A DNA stretch of 35,334 nt from Lentilactobacillus diolivorans DSM 14421 (GCF_001434255.1 NZ_AZEY01000032.1:1-35334); one strand, 5' to 3'. Shown: positions 8,316-19,243, counted from the first letter of the stretch. Numbers and translations are program-made. Notes: generated by a model from the letters alone, not told the origin.

Positions 8316-11300
8316 TTATTTATAGCTTACAACTGTTACCAATTTTCGATTAGCTGAAATGTACTGACCATTTATTAGTCTAAAGCGAGTAACAGTTCCG
8401 ATATGAATCAATTTCTTGATATACAATTTATCGCCACGCTTATAATGATTAATCTTACCGGTTAAGAGTTTGGTTCGATAACTATCAATTCCGGCATGGC
8501 TCAAAACAATCACATCAGTTGATTTGCTCTGATAATATGCTGGTTTTGTATAATTAGAATTAGCAGTAATGTATCCAACTTTACCATAAGTTTTAGAATT
8601 CTTGTTAAGATCCCGAACTTTATATCTTAATAAGTTACCATTACCATAATATACATAGCCCAAGACTTTGAAAACCGGTCGCTTTAAAATGGCTTGTTTC
8701 GCAAATGTCAATCGTCGTGTTTTAGTTGAGAAGTCACTGCTACGATATAAGCTAAGCCTTTGAATTGCGTAAATAAGCGTTCCTTTCTTAGCAACCGATC
8801 TTGGTAACCGTCGAACTTTGGTCTTACTGTCAGACTGGGTAGTCACGGTAGTAGCCGTTGTTCCCAAATTACTTGCCGATTGACCCTGATTAGAATTAGT
8901 TTGAGAACTTTGGATACTTGATAATCCATTATCATCATACGAACTTGAAGAGATTGGTTCACTCACAGGTATCTGCTCACGAACAACATGAAACGTTTTG
9001 GTGGTCGTATTACCAGCCTGATCAACAGCTGAAATCTTAAAATAATTATTACCCATTGCCAAATTGTATGTTTGTTTGAACTCATGAGCCGGATAGGGGT
9101 TGACTGATTTTTGTGACGCATCGTGAACATTGAAGCCAGCATCATTCTGCTCATGAAAAACATTATCACTATCAGCATATAAACGGTACCCGCTGACATT
9201 ATCATCCACATTACCACTAATTGTAAATATATCATCTGTTGTTGTGACATCGTATTCACCAGTTTGGGGATTTAATCTTAGCGAGTCAGCTTGTGGCATC
9301 TTCAACGTAGGAAAACTAGTATCAGTGATAATTTCAAGAACTCCTCGGTTGGTGACATCATATTTTTCTCCTTTTCCTTTTGTTGTCAAAATATAACCAA
9401 CGCCTCGTTGCTCAGTTTGCTTAAATGGAATCTGATAACTAAACGTCCCATCATTGTTAATCCTGACAACATTCTTTTTGTCCTTTTCATTTGGTGATTT
9501 TAGGATCACTAATTTATCTTTTGGATCATCCAATTTACCACTAATAGTCAACTGTTGATTTTTGGTGTCATATAGTTTGCTGCCAGCACCAATAATCGTT
9601 ATATTATTGTCATTTAAACCCGTGAACTTAATACCATTAGTTGGATTAAAACGAGTGGTTAAATCAGATACTCTATGTCCAGGAATGATTGGTATTCCGC
9701 CAATCTTACGAATCTGTTTGGTTGCTGTCGCCTCATCGACAAAATCATTTTTGACTTTTGGCGTTAGCTTAGAGACAGCCGGAAAGTCCGGATCACTAAA
9801 AATAAGCAGGCCATCAACTGGCGATTGTGCTAACGTACCAAACTTTTCCGTTGGAATTGTTGCATACCCCTCAAGTTCAAGATACAGTTGTCCGTTAAGG
9901 GAAATGTTAAAAGTAACAATTCCGGTTTTAGCATTAATTTTTCCTAAAAAGGTTCGGCCAGACAATTTATCAAAGGCATATGCTTTCAAATCAGGATCAC
10001 CAACTGGTACTTTTGCTTTAAAAGTCGCTTTGGAATCTGAAGTGTTAACAACCCACCAAGGTTCAATACCACTTTGGGCATAGCCATTATCAGCATCATT
10101 TCGGTCACCAATCCGCTCCCATTTAAATTGTGGTGCCTTGGGATTAGTTTTAACTACTTTATTGCCAATTCCTTGAATAGTTGGAATATCTTTAACGACC
10201 TTATTACCGGCCAAATCAGTTAATATCAACTTAACATGACCATCTCCATTTGCTAAAGCCCTCTGTTGTTGTGCCGTAAATTTATAACTAAAGGTCCCAC
10301 TATTACTTTTACCATCATTATTTAAATTAGCGCCTTCCTCAACACCATTGATAGATAAAACGATATTGGATTGAGAAGTAAAACCTACCCCTTTGTCACT
10401 ATATCCAACCATTAATGTGCCATTTTGATATTTAGTATCATCGATTGTGGGTGCAATATTGTCAACTGTGACCGGTAGATCAAAACTTTGTTGTTTTTGA
10501 CTGCCATCATTATAGTTGGTAGTCATCATTTGATAGGTATATCGACCATCTGGAACGACTTTATTTTCACCAGTTGATTGATCATATGCAGTTCCATCCC
10601 ATTTAAATTTGGATGGATCATTCCTCATAGTTGGTGACAAAGTCAAATCTTGATCCCACGTATTACCATCTTGATAAAATGATTTATCAGTATTATTTTC
10701 TTGGTCAATTATTTTGATAACTTTACCCGATTGGTCTAAAACTTTGGCTGTCACGTTTGCCAAATTCTGCTTTGTAAAAATATACGGACTAACGGTATCA
10801 GAGCTATTATCATTGTTGGGTGAAAACGCAACTTTATGACTATCAATTTTAGAACCCACATTGCTCCAGGAAATTTTGCCATTGCTACTATTAATCAAAT
10901 TGGATAATGATGCGGAATCAGTAATACCAAGAGGCATGTTATTTTCATCATACAAATAGCCACCACCAAAAATACTTCCTTTTTGATTGGCTGACTTATC
11001 AATCACGTTCTCTTTAGTCAGATCACCTGCATACCCCAAATACGGTACCGTTAAGTTTTGACTTGAATCAGTTGCTTTAAACGTGACAAATCCTTCAGCG
11101 ACACTATTCGGAGCCAACTTATCACCTAGATTTAACATAAAGTCAACTTTTTGAGACTCCCCTGGAGCTAACGTTACTTTACTGGTCGATGGTCGCAAAG
11201 AAGCACCTTCAATTTTAACATCATGAATAATTCCCAAATTTTGAGTATTATCCCGTGTCTCTGTCTGTGGACCGCCATTATCACTAACAGCATAAGTTTC

Positions 11301-12782
11301 TGTCTTCATGCCACGATTTGTAACCTGTAATGAAAAATTAGCTGTTCTACCAATCTGTTTTAGTGAAACTGATCCCTCACCATTGGCAGCATTAGTAGCA
11401 GAAGTAGTCAAATTAACGGCATTTGAAACATTTACCTTTCCGGATCCTTGACGCCGAGGTGATACCAGAACGCCCGAATAGCTTATATCAGTCATTGGTT
11501 GGGATGCATTCATTAAAGCTATTTTGGCCGTTTGAACTAACTGGGCACCTTTCAAATCAGGATTTGTTTTCGCGAGCCTTTGCATCACTAATGCAGCAGC
11601 ACCAGCAATAAACGGTGTTGCCATTGATGTCCCACTATCTGATTCATAACCACCATTTTCCCAAGTTGATTGAATCGCAACACCCGGTGCTGTTATATCG
11701 GGTTTTAACGTATAATCAGGGGTTGGCCCCCAAGAAGAAAATGACGCCATGTCATCACCACTACCAATCGATGTATTCTCAGCGGCAATTGTAGCTGCAC
11801 TTTCCGCTGCTCCAGGATTTGCAATTAAACCTTCATTGGCTGGCTGATATGACGTTGCGATACTACCTGGCTGACCAGAACCATAAGTGCTACCGGCAGC
11901 GCCGTTATTACTTGCTGCGATTGAAACAAATACGCCATGATCCGTTGCGTATTGAACTGCTTCCTGCTCCTCATCAGTTAACGATTGCCGGGCAACTCCT
12001 ATCCCTAATGACATGTTAATCACATCCGCACCCAGGTCAACCGCGTCATGAATTGCCCGAGATATATTATTTGACGATTCATCAGGGAAACCATCATATA
12101 CTTTCATCGCTAGAATCTGAGCTTCAGGAGCAACACCAGAGACATATTGACCATCAGGATTTTTAGCTTGACCATTAGCAGCTATGGTCCCAGCAGTGTG
12201 CTGACCATGGAAAGAAGTTTTTTCCGTCGGCTCATAACTATCGTTGTCATTGCTAACGTAATCGTAAGCAAAGGGTATTTTAGAACTAACATATGTACCA
12301 TATCCTTTGTTGCTAATCTCTTTTTTAGCCATGTCCTCTGAAATTTTGGCAGTCTTATCATTTGACAGTCGAAAATCTGGATGCTTTTGAATACCAGTAT
12401 CAATATCAGCAACAACCATTCCTTGGCCTTTAAACCCTTGCGACCATGCTTCAGTAACATTTCCTTTGGTTAACGCGTCCTCGTTAAGCGGCAAAATTGC
12501 CTTAGCCGTTTGAGTTGCATTAATTGTCTGAGTATTCACTGATTTTATTTGGTTACCTTGCGAACTTAACTGATTTTTAGAATTCGCACTGTTAATCAAA
12601 CTCGAATATGTTCGGACGGTTCTAGGATTACCCCCAATATCACTTGCTTGAGCCGAGGCAACACCGGAGAATGTTAATGCCAACCCGGTTGAAATGAGAA
12701 CAAGTGCCAACCATTGATGCCCACTTTTGTGCAATCTATAATACATCCCACCCCGATCAGATTCTTTAAACTTTTCTTGCAT
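8316..12782 (-). CDS. secreted S8 (subtilisin/lactocepin-like) cell-envelope protease
   Basis: The start is the ATG at 12782, eight bases after AGGAGG; an upstream in-frame ATG at 12803 encodes the ribosome site itself. In the longer numbering (minus 7 for the real start): a KxYKxGKxW-like signal ('YYRLHKSGHQW', 21-31, plus a hydrophobic stretch to about 50), S8 catalytic domain about 120-460 with Asp135 (DIDTG), His199 (HGQHTAGT), oxyanion Asn299 and Ser393 (GTSMATP), then an Fn3-like domain (about 485-600), a 'FSPNNDNSSD' segment and several beta-rich repeats. The last 165 residues hold two SLAP/DUF5776-like wall modules ending 'YITANSNY' and 'YISANRKL'. There is no protease-associated insert between His and Ser and no LPXTG sorting signal, unlike classical PrtP. 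It likely degrades proteins at the cell surface to feed peptide uptake. Confidence 0.93.
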   Translation of the reverse strand: MQEKFKESDRGGMYYRLHKSGHQWLALVLISTGLALTFSGVASAQASDIGGNPRTVRTYSSLINSANSKNQLSSQGNQIKSVNTQTINATQTAKAILPLNEDALTKGNVTEAWSQGFKGQGMVVADIDTGIQKHPDFRLSNDKTAKISEDMAKKEISNKGYGTYVSSKIPFAYDYVSNDNDSYEPTEKTSFHGQHTAGTIAANGQAKNPDGQYVSGVAPEAQILAMKVYDGFPDESSNNISRAIHDAVDLGADVINMSLGIGVARQSLTDEEQEAVQYATDHGVFVSIAASNNGAAGSTYGSGQPGSIATSYQPANEGLIANPGAAESAATIAAENTSIGSGDDMASFSSWGPTPDYTLKPDITAPGVAIQSTWENGGYESDSGTSMATPFIAGAAALVMQRLAKTNPDLKGAQLVQTAKIALMNASQPMTDISYSGVLVSPRRQGSGKVNVSNAVNLTTSATNAANGEGSVSLKQIGRTANFSLQVTNRGMKTETYAVSDNGGPQTETRDNTQNLGIIHDVKIEGASLRPSTSKVTLAPGESQKVDFMLNLGDKLAPNSVAEGFVTFKATDSSQNLTVPYLGYAGDLTKENVIDKSANQKGSIFGGGYLYDENNMPLGITDSASLSNLINSSNGKISWSNVGSKIDSHKVAFSPNNDNSSDTVSPYIFTKQNLANVTAKVLDQSGKVIKIIDQENNTDKSFYQDGNTWDQDLTLSPTMRNDPSKFKWDGTAYDQSTGENKVVPDGRYTYQMMTTNYNDGSQKQQSFDLPVTVDNIAPTIDDTKYQNGTLMVGYSDKGVGFTSQSNIVLSINGVEEGANLNNDGKSNSGTFSYKFTAQQQRALANGDGHVKLILTDLAGNKVVKDIPTIQGIGNKVVKTNPKAPQFKWERIGDRNDADNGYAQSGIEPWWVVNTSDSKATFKAKVPVGDPDLKAYAFDKLSGRTFLGKINAKTGIVTFNISLNGQLYLELEGYATIPTEKFGTLAQSPVDGLLIFSDPDFPAVSKLTPKVKNDFVDEATATKQIRKIGGIPIIPGHRVSDLTTRFNPTNGIKFTGLNDNNITIIGAGSKLYDTKNQQLTISGKLDDPKDKLVILKSPNEKDKKNVVRINNDGTFSYQIPFKQTEQRGVGYILTTKGKGEKYDVTNRGVLEIITDTSFPTLKMPQADSLRLNPQTGEYDVTTTDDIFTISGNVDDNVSGYRLYADSDNVFHEQNDAGFNVHDASQKSVNPYPAHEFKQTYNLAMGNNYFKISAVDQAGNTTTKTFHVVREQIPVSEPISSSSYDDNGLSSIQSSQTNSNQGQSASNLGTTATTVTTQSDSKTKVRRLPRSVAKKGTLIYAIQRLSLYRSSDFSTKTRRLTFAKQAILKRPVFKVLGYVYYGNGNLLRYKVRDLNKNSKTYGKVGYITANSNYTKPAYYQSKSTDVIVLSHAGIDSYRTKLLTGKINHYKRGDKLYIKKLIHIGTVTRFRLINGQYISANRKLVTVVSYK

Positions 12783-12838
12783 ATAAAAACCTCCTACATT
12801 CATGTTTGTAGTACCTTTTTTCTCATTGCATTTTCGTT

Positions 12839-12866
12839 TTATGATAATACAATAAAATTATCATAA
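12839..12866. promoter_or_regulatory. inverted repeat upstream of the S8 protease
   Basis: TTATGATAAT (12839-12848) and ATTATCATAA (12857-12866) form a perfect 10-bp inverted repeat with an 8-base AT spacer, 57-84 bases before the ATG. The position and AT content fit an operator overlapping the promoter; which regulator binds is unknown. Confidence 0.5.
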
Positions 12867-13230
12867 GAAAAAGTATAATGCTAATATATCAATTTCGTCA
12901 ATCATTAATTACAATGGCTTCTTCATAAAAACAATTAATTAAAAAAGATACTTAATAGGTGAAAGTTAAAAATAGCTGCTAAGCCCGATAGCTCCAGGCT
13001 TAACAGCGATACGGAAACTTGGTAAGAATAATTTAGGATTGAAAAAAGTCCGAAAAACTAAAAAGTAACGACAAACAGGAAATCTTATCTACCGGCGTCT
13101 CACATTCATTATAAGAATAATATATCTGACATGGGAATGATTCATTCAGTCTCCTTAGTTATTACAAAGCAAAAAATGAGAGCTCGGCAGTAATCAAAAA
13201 TCTATATGACGGGGGTTAATCTTCGAAGTG
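12867..13230. other. non-coding gap between S8 protease and lac operon
   Basis: No gene is seen. The only structure is a weak hairpin, GCTGCTAAGCC (12975-12985) with GGCTTAACAGC (12997-13007), carrying one mismatch and no T run. Confidence 0.5.
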
Positions 13231-13277
13231 AAAATCCCGTGAAATCAGTTTACAAAACACTGATTTCACGGGATTTT
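13231..13277. terminator. strong bidirectional terminator after lacM
   Basis: A perfect 19-bp stem: AAAATCCCGTGAAATCAGT (13231-13249) with its complement at 13259-13277, loop of 9 bases. T runs follow on both strands (five on plus, four on minus). It closes the lacLM operon, 96 bases after the lacM stop. Confidence 0.8.
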
Positions 13278-13373
13278 TCTAAAATAATTATTTCACTGAC
13301 TGATCTCCCAGCCGCCACCACCTTTTTATACGTCATAATATTTTAGTGAAATTAGTTGACCATTCCCAAATCA

Positions 13374-14339
13374 CTATCGATTAGAAACGTCTAGTGTAAA
13401 GCCAAAGTCAATATCGTCTCCAGCCGGAATATGATACTGAGCTTCAACGTCCCGGCCCCAACTATCAATCCCACCGACACCACGAACAGCACCTAAAATT
13501 GAAACAACTGTCCGGCGTGGTATCGGTAATTCTTCGATATGGGTCGCGTTTTCCAATTCTTCGGCCGTATAGGGTAAACAGCTGAATGCAAATGGCTGAT
13601 CCAACTTTTCAAAACTGAGACTAAATGGTGTCTTTGATTGATCCGAATTATCTTTGGTGGTCTTTCGAGTAACGGTCAGCGCGTTGGTGGCCATGTGAAC
13701 ACCGCAATCCTGTGGAACCAAATACTTGGTAACCGGCAAACCATCAATATGATAAGTCCCTGGTTGCCCACCGGCCATTCGATCGGGATACGTTTCACCA
13801 GACAAGCCATCGTATTCGAACCCGCTCGCCAATGTCGGCATCACGAATCGAATCCCAAAGACTGGCAAATCAGGCAGCTTGGCATTGCCCGTGTAATGAG
13901 CATGAACATCAATATTGCCATTTGGCGTGATCGTATAGCTCACATCAACTGGTGTGCTGGGCGTTGTTAACGTTTCATAATGATAAATGATTTCGACCTT
14001 ATCAGCGTATTCATTGTTTGAATATTTGTTATTGGTCGGTGCACCTGGAAATCCAATCAATTGGTCGTTGACTTTAACATCAATGCTGGTTGCGTCGACA
14101 AACATATCCGCGCCCATCCACTGGACAGACTTCTTGGAAAAACCATTTCCCCGGTCATTATCAGTCGTTGCCCGCCAAAAAGTTGGCTTCGGTTCACGAT
14201 ACAGCCATTGTTTCCCGTTTATTTCCAAAGACTCCAGACCGCCGCGAGAATAACTGAAGATATAATGAAAACCATCGCCGCCAAGGCCCAACGTCCCATC
14301 GCTATAAATAATTTGTAACTGTTTATTTGTGTTGGCCAT
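13374..14339 (-). CDS. lacM: beta-galactosidase small subunit LacM
   Basis: A 321-residue small subunit of the heterodimeric GH2 beta-galactosidase, corresponding to the C-terminal beta-sandwich of single-chain LacZ. The marker is '[13 protein letters not shown]' at 54-66 and the overall beta-galactosidase small-chain domain. An open frame extends 16 codons further upstream inside lacL, but the ATG at 14339 gives the expected '[12 protein letters not shown]' start, so I use that. The start lies within the last codons of lacL, a 17-base overlap that implies translational coupling and equal amounts of the two subunits. A bidirectional terminator follows. Confidence 0.95.
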   Translation of the reverse strand: MANTNKQLQIIYSDGTLGLGGDGFHYIFSYSRGGLESLEINGKQWLYREPKPTFWRATTDNDRGNGFSKKSVQWMGADMFVDATSIDVKVNDQLIGFPGAPTNNKYSNNEYADKVEIIYHYETLTTPSTPVDVSYTITPNGNIDVHAHYTGNAKLPDLPVFGIRFVMPTLASGFEYDGLSGETYPDRMAGGQPGTYHIDGLPVTKYLVPQDCGVHMATNALTVTRKTTKDNSDQSKTPFSLSFEKLDQPFAFSCLPYTAEELENATHIEELPIPRRTVVSILGAVRGVGGIDSWGRDVEAQYHIPAGDDIDFGFTLDVSNR

Positions 14340-16212
14340 AGTAATATTTTGCCTCCTGCATTGCTGGTTTTTCGGTCCGGTCGGCAAACATTAAGCCGTC
14401 ACCGGAGAATTCGTAATCTGAAACCCGATCATCAAAATCACCGCCGTAACGCAGGACCTTTTGACCAGTTACCTCATCTTTAACTTCAATCGCTTGATCA
14501 ATGAAATCCCAGATGAAACCACCGGCATACATCGGATATTGGTCAATTAAATCAATATAGGACTTCATGCCACCAAGTGAATTGCCCATGTCATGCATGT
14601 ATTCACAAAGTAAAAACGGTTTTTTCGGATTATGATCCAAATAATCTTTGATCTCATCAGGTGACGCATACATTCGGCTTTCAACATCTGAAATAGTGTC
14701 CTCATAATTCCGATCATGAACAACACCTTCATAGTGAACCAGCCGAGTTGGGTCAACTTCCTTATAGTAGGCGTTCATCGCTTCAATATCGTCGCCGGCA
14801 TATGATTCATTCCCCAATGACCAGAACAGAATACTGGTATGATTCTTGAACATTTCATAATTATTTTTAGCTCGGTCCAAGACAACTGCCCGCCATTGTG
14901 GTAGAGATCCAGGCACATTATAAGAGGGTTCAACGTCCCCCAACTTTTGCCAGGATCCATGTGACTCGAGATTGTTTTCAGCCATCATATAAATCCCGTT
15001 GGTATCACACATCCCATACCACGGGTCCTGATCAGGGTAATGACAGGTCCGCACCGCGTTAATGTTATTGGCTAGAAATGTCTGCATATCCGCTTTCATA
15101 TCAGCTAAGGTAATTGCCCGACCAGAATGACAATCCCATTCATGCCGGTTAACACCGTTAATAATCAGGCGTTTGCCATTCAATAAGATAACCTTATCTT
15201 TGCTAATCTCAATCCGTCGAAAACCAAATTGATATGGGACGACTTCTAAGAGTGTGCCATCCTGTTTAGCAATTTCAATGGTTAATTGATACAAATATGG
15301 ATTGTCATGATCCCAAAGGTGAACTTTTTTAATTGAAACATCTGAAATTGACAATTTCTCAGCGACAGATTGGGTTGTGTGGTAGAGCTGCTGACCGTCA
15401 GCATCGGTAATCGTTATGTGAGCCGTCGCATCTGGATCATTTACTGTCAGCTTGGCATCCAGACTGAATTGACCGTTATTAAAGTCATCGTCAACGGTTG
15501 GCTTAATTGATAAATCTTCAATATGGGTCTCTGGCTGAGCGACTAACGAGACGTTACGGAAAATTCCGAAGAAGCGGAACATATCCTGATCCTCAATAAA
15601 GGCCGCCGTACTGCGTTTAAAGACCTCAACTGCTAATTTATTAGAACTATCCTTTAAATAAGGAGTTAAATCAAATTCAGACGGCGTAAAACTGTCTTCG
15701 GCATAGCCCAAAAAATGGCCGTTCAACCAAACATACATGGCTTCTTCGACCCCTTCAAATCTGACCCGAATTTGTTTGCCGGCAAGGCTGGGATTAACTG
15801 TAAATTCTTTAATATAGGAACCAACTCGATTATCTTCGCCTTCACTAAACATCCCGGCACCCGTCTGATCAGGCCCCATTGAATAGGCAGGTCGACGATA
15901 AATGCGACCTTCCCAAGGATAAAAGGTGTTAATGTAGTGAAATTTATCGTATCCAGCAAATTCAATATGACCCGGCACTTTAATCGTGTCAAAGTGGCTG
16001 CTGTCATAATCTGCTTTGTAAAAATCAGCTGGCCGACTCATGGGATTTTTTGAGAATGCAAACTCCCAATCACCATTTAGACTTTGAACAAATGAACTTT
16101 GATCATTAGTGATTTCAGCTTTACTTTGATAAAACTTGTGATCACTATGGGCTGGTAGTTCGCCAATCCGAAATTTTTCTGGATCATCTAACCACTTAAT
16201 ATCTGGTTTCAT
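14323..16212 (-). CDS. lacL: beta-galactosidase large subunit LacL
   Basis: A 629-residue GH2 large subunit that, with LacM, hydrolyses lactose and related beta-galactosides in the cytoplasm. The domains are a sugar-binding jelly roll (about 45-225), an immunoglobulin-like domain (about 230-330) and a TIM barrel (about 335-629). The acid/base is Glu469 in 'LGNES' and the nucleophile Glu537 in '[12 protein letters not shown]'. The 'NRHEWD' motif (355-360) is intact. Length and split architecture match the LacLM type of lactobacilli. No permease or regulator adjoins it in this window. The promoter overlaps a cre-like site, so glucose repression through CcpA is likely. Confidence 0.96.
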   Translation of the reverse strand: MKPDIKWLDDPEKFRIGELPAHSDHKFYQSKAEITNDQSSFVQSLNGDWEFAFSKNPMSRPADFYKADYDSSHFDTIKVPGHIEFAGYDKFHYINTFYPWEGRIYRRPAYSMGPDQTGAGMFSEGEDNRVGSYIKEFTVNPSLAGKQIRVRFEGVEEAMYVWLNGHFLGYAEDSFTPSEFDLTPYLKDSSNKLAVEVFKRSTAAFIEDQDMFRFFGIFRNVSLVAQPETHIEDLSIKPTVDDDFNNGQFSLDAKLTVNDPDATAHITITDADGQQLYHTTQSVAEKLSISDVSIKKVHLWDHDNPYLYQLTIEIAKQDGTLLEVVPYQFGFRRIEISKDKVILLNGKRLIINGVNRHEWDCHSGRAITLADMKADMQTFLANNINAVRTCHYPDQDPWYGMCDTNGIYMMAENNLESHGSWQKLGDVEPSYNVPGSLPQWRAVVLDRAKNNYEMFKNHTSILFWSLGNESYAGDDIEAMNAYYKEVDPTRLVHYEGVVHDRNYEDTISDVESRMYASPDEIKDYLDHNPKKPFLLCEYMHDMGNSLGGMKSYIDLIDQYPMYAGGFIWDFIDQAIEVKDEVTGQKVLRYGGDFDDRVSDYEFSGDGLMFADRTEKPAMQEAKYYYGQHK

Positions 16213-16262
16213 TAATCAAATCACACTCCTCACAAATCAATTACATGAAGCTTACCATGTTT

Positions 16263-16291
16263 AATGTAAGCGTTTTTACAGTAAATGTCAA
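16263..16291 (-). promoter_or_regulatory. lacLM promoter with cre site
   Basis: On the minus strand: -35 TTGACA (16286-16291), 17-base spacer, -10 TACATT (16263-16268). The plus-strand sequence TGTAAGCGTTTTTA (16265-16278) matches the cre consensus TGWAANCGNTNWCA at 13 of 14 positions and covers the -10 and part of the spacer, a placement expected to give CcpA repression. Confidence 0.7.
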
Positions 16292-16629
16292 TAAAAATTA
16301 ATGCAACAAAATTAAACCTTTGTGGTTATTTTAGTAAAAACATATAAAACAAATCAGTATTTAAGATAATCATATCCAGCAAAATAATAAAAGGTCGTTG
16401 TCTTGCCCCATTACTTTTAGGCTAACAATTTGAACAATTAGGTCACTCAAAAGCCCTAAAAGCCTCGTAAAATCAACACATTTAATTGCTCGATCTTACG
16501 GGGTTCATTGTTTGAAATCATTAAATTCAGAAGCTAACATACTCATTATTTATTTTTAACTTGATTTATTAGATTAATTATCGCTTGCTTCTCAAAAAGC
16601 TTGTATTACAACTACAACCTAGTTAATAG
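16292..16629. other. AT-rich gap between lacL and the TetR gene
   Basis: No gene or strong structure is seen. Only short imperfect inverted repeats are present, for example CCTCGTAA / TTACGGGG near 16463-16503. Confidence 0.4.
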
Positions 16630-16670
16630 TTGCAAAAAAAGTTCATTTGGTCTAAAATGACCACCGGTCA
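16630..16670 (+). promoter_or_regulatory. promoter and probable TetR operator
   Basis: The -35 TTGCAA (16630-16635), 17-base spacer and -10 TAAAAT (16653-16658) form a good promoter. The dyad TGACC-ACC-GGTCA (16658-16670) begins on the last base of the -10 box. A dyad of this form directly before a TetR gene is the usual autorepression layout. Confidence 0.65.
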
Positions 16671-16709
16671 GTATTGAATATTAACTTATTTTCGTGAAAG
16701 AGGAAATTG

Positions 16710-17366
16710 ATGAATATTTTAACAGAGAAGCAGCGAACCGAAAAGGCAGAAAAGATCGCCGATACGGCACTCCAGCTCTTTCAAACACGCTCATTTGGCA
16801 GCATCACAATGTCACAGATTGCGGCTAAATCGGGAGTCGGAAAAGGAACCTTATTTAACTACTTTGAAACAAAAGAAAATATCTTTATGCGATTGCTATT
16901 AAGTGGTTACCAAGACTATTTTGAGAATCTAATCCAAGATTTTCAGAAATTACCATCTCAAGTTTCAGTAGAAGAATTCAGTAATTTTATGATAAATCAA
17001 ACGCAATATTTGATTCGTGATAAATCAGTTTTGGTTCGACTCAATGCTTTAAGAGCCCCTGTCTTGGAAGGACGTGCAAATATGGATCAAACTTTGGCCG
17101 GCCGACAAGTATTATATGAAACCAGCCAAAGACTTGGACAAGTCATTTCTGAACACGTAACCTTCATCTCAAAATCAGAGGCAAGCCATCTTTTTATCGT
17201 TCAGAGTGCCATTATTAGCGGTCTAATGAATATGATGGGCTTAGATGAGTTTGACCACGAACAACTGTCACCTAAATTTACGGATTTCAAGATTAATCTT
17301 GAGACTGATGCGATTCAAACATTGAAATTTTATTTAACCGGTTTCTTTGCATCTAAAAAACAATAA
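16710..17366 (+). CDS. TetR/AcrR family transcriptional regulator
   Basis: A 218-residue regulator with a TetR N-terminal DNA-binding domain: 'IADTALQLFQTRSFGSITMS' then QIAAKSGVGKGTLFNYFETK (about 17-57). The C-terminal all-helical ligand domain is divergent, as usual, so the effector cannot be read. I use the ATG at 16710 over the TTG just before it, given the AAGAGG site. Sixteen bases separate it from the EF4-like gene downstream, so both should share one transcript and respond to the dyad at 16658. Confidence 0.88.
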   Translation: MNILTEKQRTEKAEKIADTALQLFQTRSFGSITMSQIAAKSGVGKGTLFNYFETKENIFMRLLLSGYQDYFENLIQDFQKLPSQVSVEEFSNFMINQTQYLIRDKSVLVRLNALRAPVLEGRANMDQTLAGRQVLYETSQRLGQVISEHVTFISKSEASHLFIVQSAIISGLMNMMGLDEFDHEQLSPKFTDFKINLETDAIQTLKFYLTGFFASKKQ

Positions 17367-17382
17367 CTAACGGAGGATTATC

Positions 17383-19182
17383 ATGAACCAAGCATATATT
17401 CAAAACTTTGCAATTATTGCTCACATTGACCACGGCAAATCAACTCTGGCTGACCGAATTATGGAACAAACCAACACAGTCAGCCAACGGGAAAGAAAGA
17501 ATCAGCTTCTCGATAGTATGAAGGTTGAGCAAGATCACGGCATTACAGTAAAATCACGTACTGTTCGTAATTATTATCACGGAGAAGACGGTCATGAATA
17601 TGAATATAACTTTATCGATACACCAGGACACGTTGACTTTTCGTATGAAGTTTCTAAGAGTTTAGCAGCATGTGATGGTGCAATTTTATTGGTCGACGCC
17701 ACTCAAGGTGTTCAAGCTCAAACCGTGGCAAACTTTCGGTTGGCAAAACAGAATCAGCTATCAATTATTCCTGTGATTAATAAGATCGACAGTGAATCAG
17801 CTGACATTGAAAAAACGGTAAACCAAATTCAGCAGTTGGATCAGCGGTTTAGTCATTCAACGATTCTGATGATTTCAGCAAAAACCGGTCAAAATATTCA
17901 TGACGTTTTAGAAGCAATTTATCAAAGAATTCCTGCGCCAACGGGTAATTTAGTGGCGCCACTGAAAGCACTTGTGTTTGATTCCATTTATGATCCTTTT
18001 AAGGGAATTATTGCTTATGTTCGAATTTACGACGGCAGGTTAAATGCGAACCAACATTTAAAACTGATGGCAGACAACACTGAATTTACGAGTCATCAAC
18101 TTGGTGTCTTTACACCCAATATGAAAGAATCAAAGCAGCTATCGGCTGGAGACGTTGGGTATGTCACAACCGGCTTAAAGGATTCACAGCTGATTCAAGT
18201 TGGTGATACGCTAACCAGCTGCGAACACCCCACCAATAAGCCTCTTCCAGGATATCAATCAGCGAAATCAATGGTTTTTGCCGGCTTTTATCCAAAAGAT
18301 GATAATTATAAAGAACTAAAAGCAGCCATTGAAAAATTATCATTGAATGACTCTTCATTTCACTACATGGAGGAAGTATCTGAGGCATTGGGGCCAGGAT
18401 TTCGTTGTGGCTTTTTAGGAATGTTGCATTTACAAATTATTCGGGAAAGATTAGCCAACGAATATCACATTAACGTTCTCACGACCGCCCCTAACTCAAT
18501 TTATCACGTTTACTTAAAAGACACCCCGGATCAATCTCCCCTTATTATCACAAATCCGGTTAAATTTCCTAAATTTTCAAAAATTAATTATGTTGAAGAA
18601 CCTTATGTTAAAGCAACCATTACAACACCTGCAGATTCTATGGGCGCCATCATGAAACTGGTTGACCAACATCTGGGCACTCTGTTAGACATGAGTAATC
18701 AAGGTGATCTCATTGTCTTGATTTATAAAATACCAATTTCTGAAATTGCCTATAACTTCTTTAATAAATTAAAATCCGATTCCCATGGATATGCAACATT
18801 AGACACCAGCTTTTTAGATTATGAATTGACAGATGTCGTCAAAATTAGTATTCATATCAATTACGCACCCGTAGACGCGTTAGATACCGTTGTTCACCGC
18901 CAAGATTCCGAAAAAATTGCTCAAGGAATTGTTAAAAAAATGAAGTATGCCGTTCCCCGTCGCTTATACCCAATGCCTGTGCAAGCATTTGTGGAAGGCA
19001 AATCAATCGCCAGAATTGATGTGCCGCCACTAAGAAAAAACGCTGCAGTTAATGGCGAGAAGCATAGTATTTCTAAGAAACAACAATTGCTTCATCGGCA
19101 AAATATTAATAAACGACAAGCCGCTCAAAGCGATATTAAGCTGCCACAATCTGTGTTTAACGCCATTTTGGAAACAGATTAA
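17383..19182 (+). CDS. lepA: elongation factor 4 (LepA)-like GTPase, divergent paralogue
   Basis: A 599-residue translational GTPase of the LepA/EF4 family, which binds ribosomes and promotes back-translocation or assembly. The GTP sites are AHIDHGKS (13-20), GITVK (53-57), DTPGH (79-83), NKID (133-136) and SAK (near 165). The LepA-specific end is recognisable but altered: canonical EF4 has a KCYGGD-type stretch before the basic tail, whereas here it reads 'RKNAAVNGEKHSISKKQQLL'. Switch I has 'KVEQDHGITVK' instead of the common ERERGITIK. These changes, the TetR gene in the same operon and the lack of usual lepA neighbours suggest a second, specialised copy, not the housekeeping one. GGAGG precedes the ATG. 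An SMR efflux gene lies downstream under its own promoter. Confidence 0.85.
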   Translation: MNQAYIQNFAIIAHIDHGKSTLADRIMEQTNTVSQRERKNQLLDSMKVEQDHGITVKSRTVRNYYHGEDGHEYEYNFIDTPGHVDFSYEVSKSLAACDGAILLVDATQGVQAQTVANFRLAKQNQLSIIPVINKIDSESADIEKTVNQIQQLDQRFSHSTILMISAKTGQNIHDVLEAIYQRIPAPTGNLVAPLKALVFDSIYDPFKGIIAYVRIYDGRLNANQHLKLMADNTEFTSHQLGVFTPNMKESKQLSAGDVGYVTTGLKDSQLIQVGDTLTSCEHPTNKPLPGYQSAKSMVFAGFYPKDDNYKELKAAIEKLSLNDSSFHYMEEVSEALGPGFRCGFLGMLHLQIIRERLANEYHINVLTTAPNSIYHVYLKDTPDQSPLIITNPVKFPKFSKINYVEEPYVKATITTPADSMGAIMKLVDQHLGTLLDMSNQGDLIVLIYKIPISEIAYNFFNKLKSDSHGYATLDTSFLDYELTDVVKISIHINYAPVDALDTVVHRQDSEKIAQGIVKKMKYAVPRRLYPMPVQAFVEGKSIARIDVPPLRKNAAVNGEKHSISKKQQLLHRQNINKRQAAQSDIKLPQSVFNAILETD

Positions 19183-19243
19183 TTTTCCCCTGTAAATAAC
19201 CGCTGAGATACCAACAGCTTTTCTTGAATCTTTATAATATCCG

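Noticed and set aside
9562-10083. 173-codon plus-strand open frame
   Set aside because: It lies wholly antisense within the S8 protease, has no family motifs or ribosome site, and reads as a shadow of that gene's codon bias.
12783-12803. Upstream ATG of the S8 protease
   Set aside because: The seven extra codons contain the AGGAGG that serves the ATG at 12782.
14340-14387. 16-codon extension of LacM inside lacL
   Set aside because: It lies within LacL coding sequence and the added residues do not resemble LacM; the ATG at 14339 gives the usual start.
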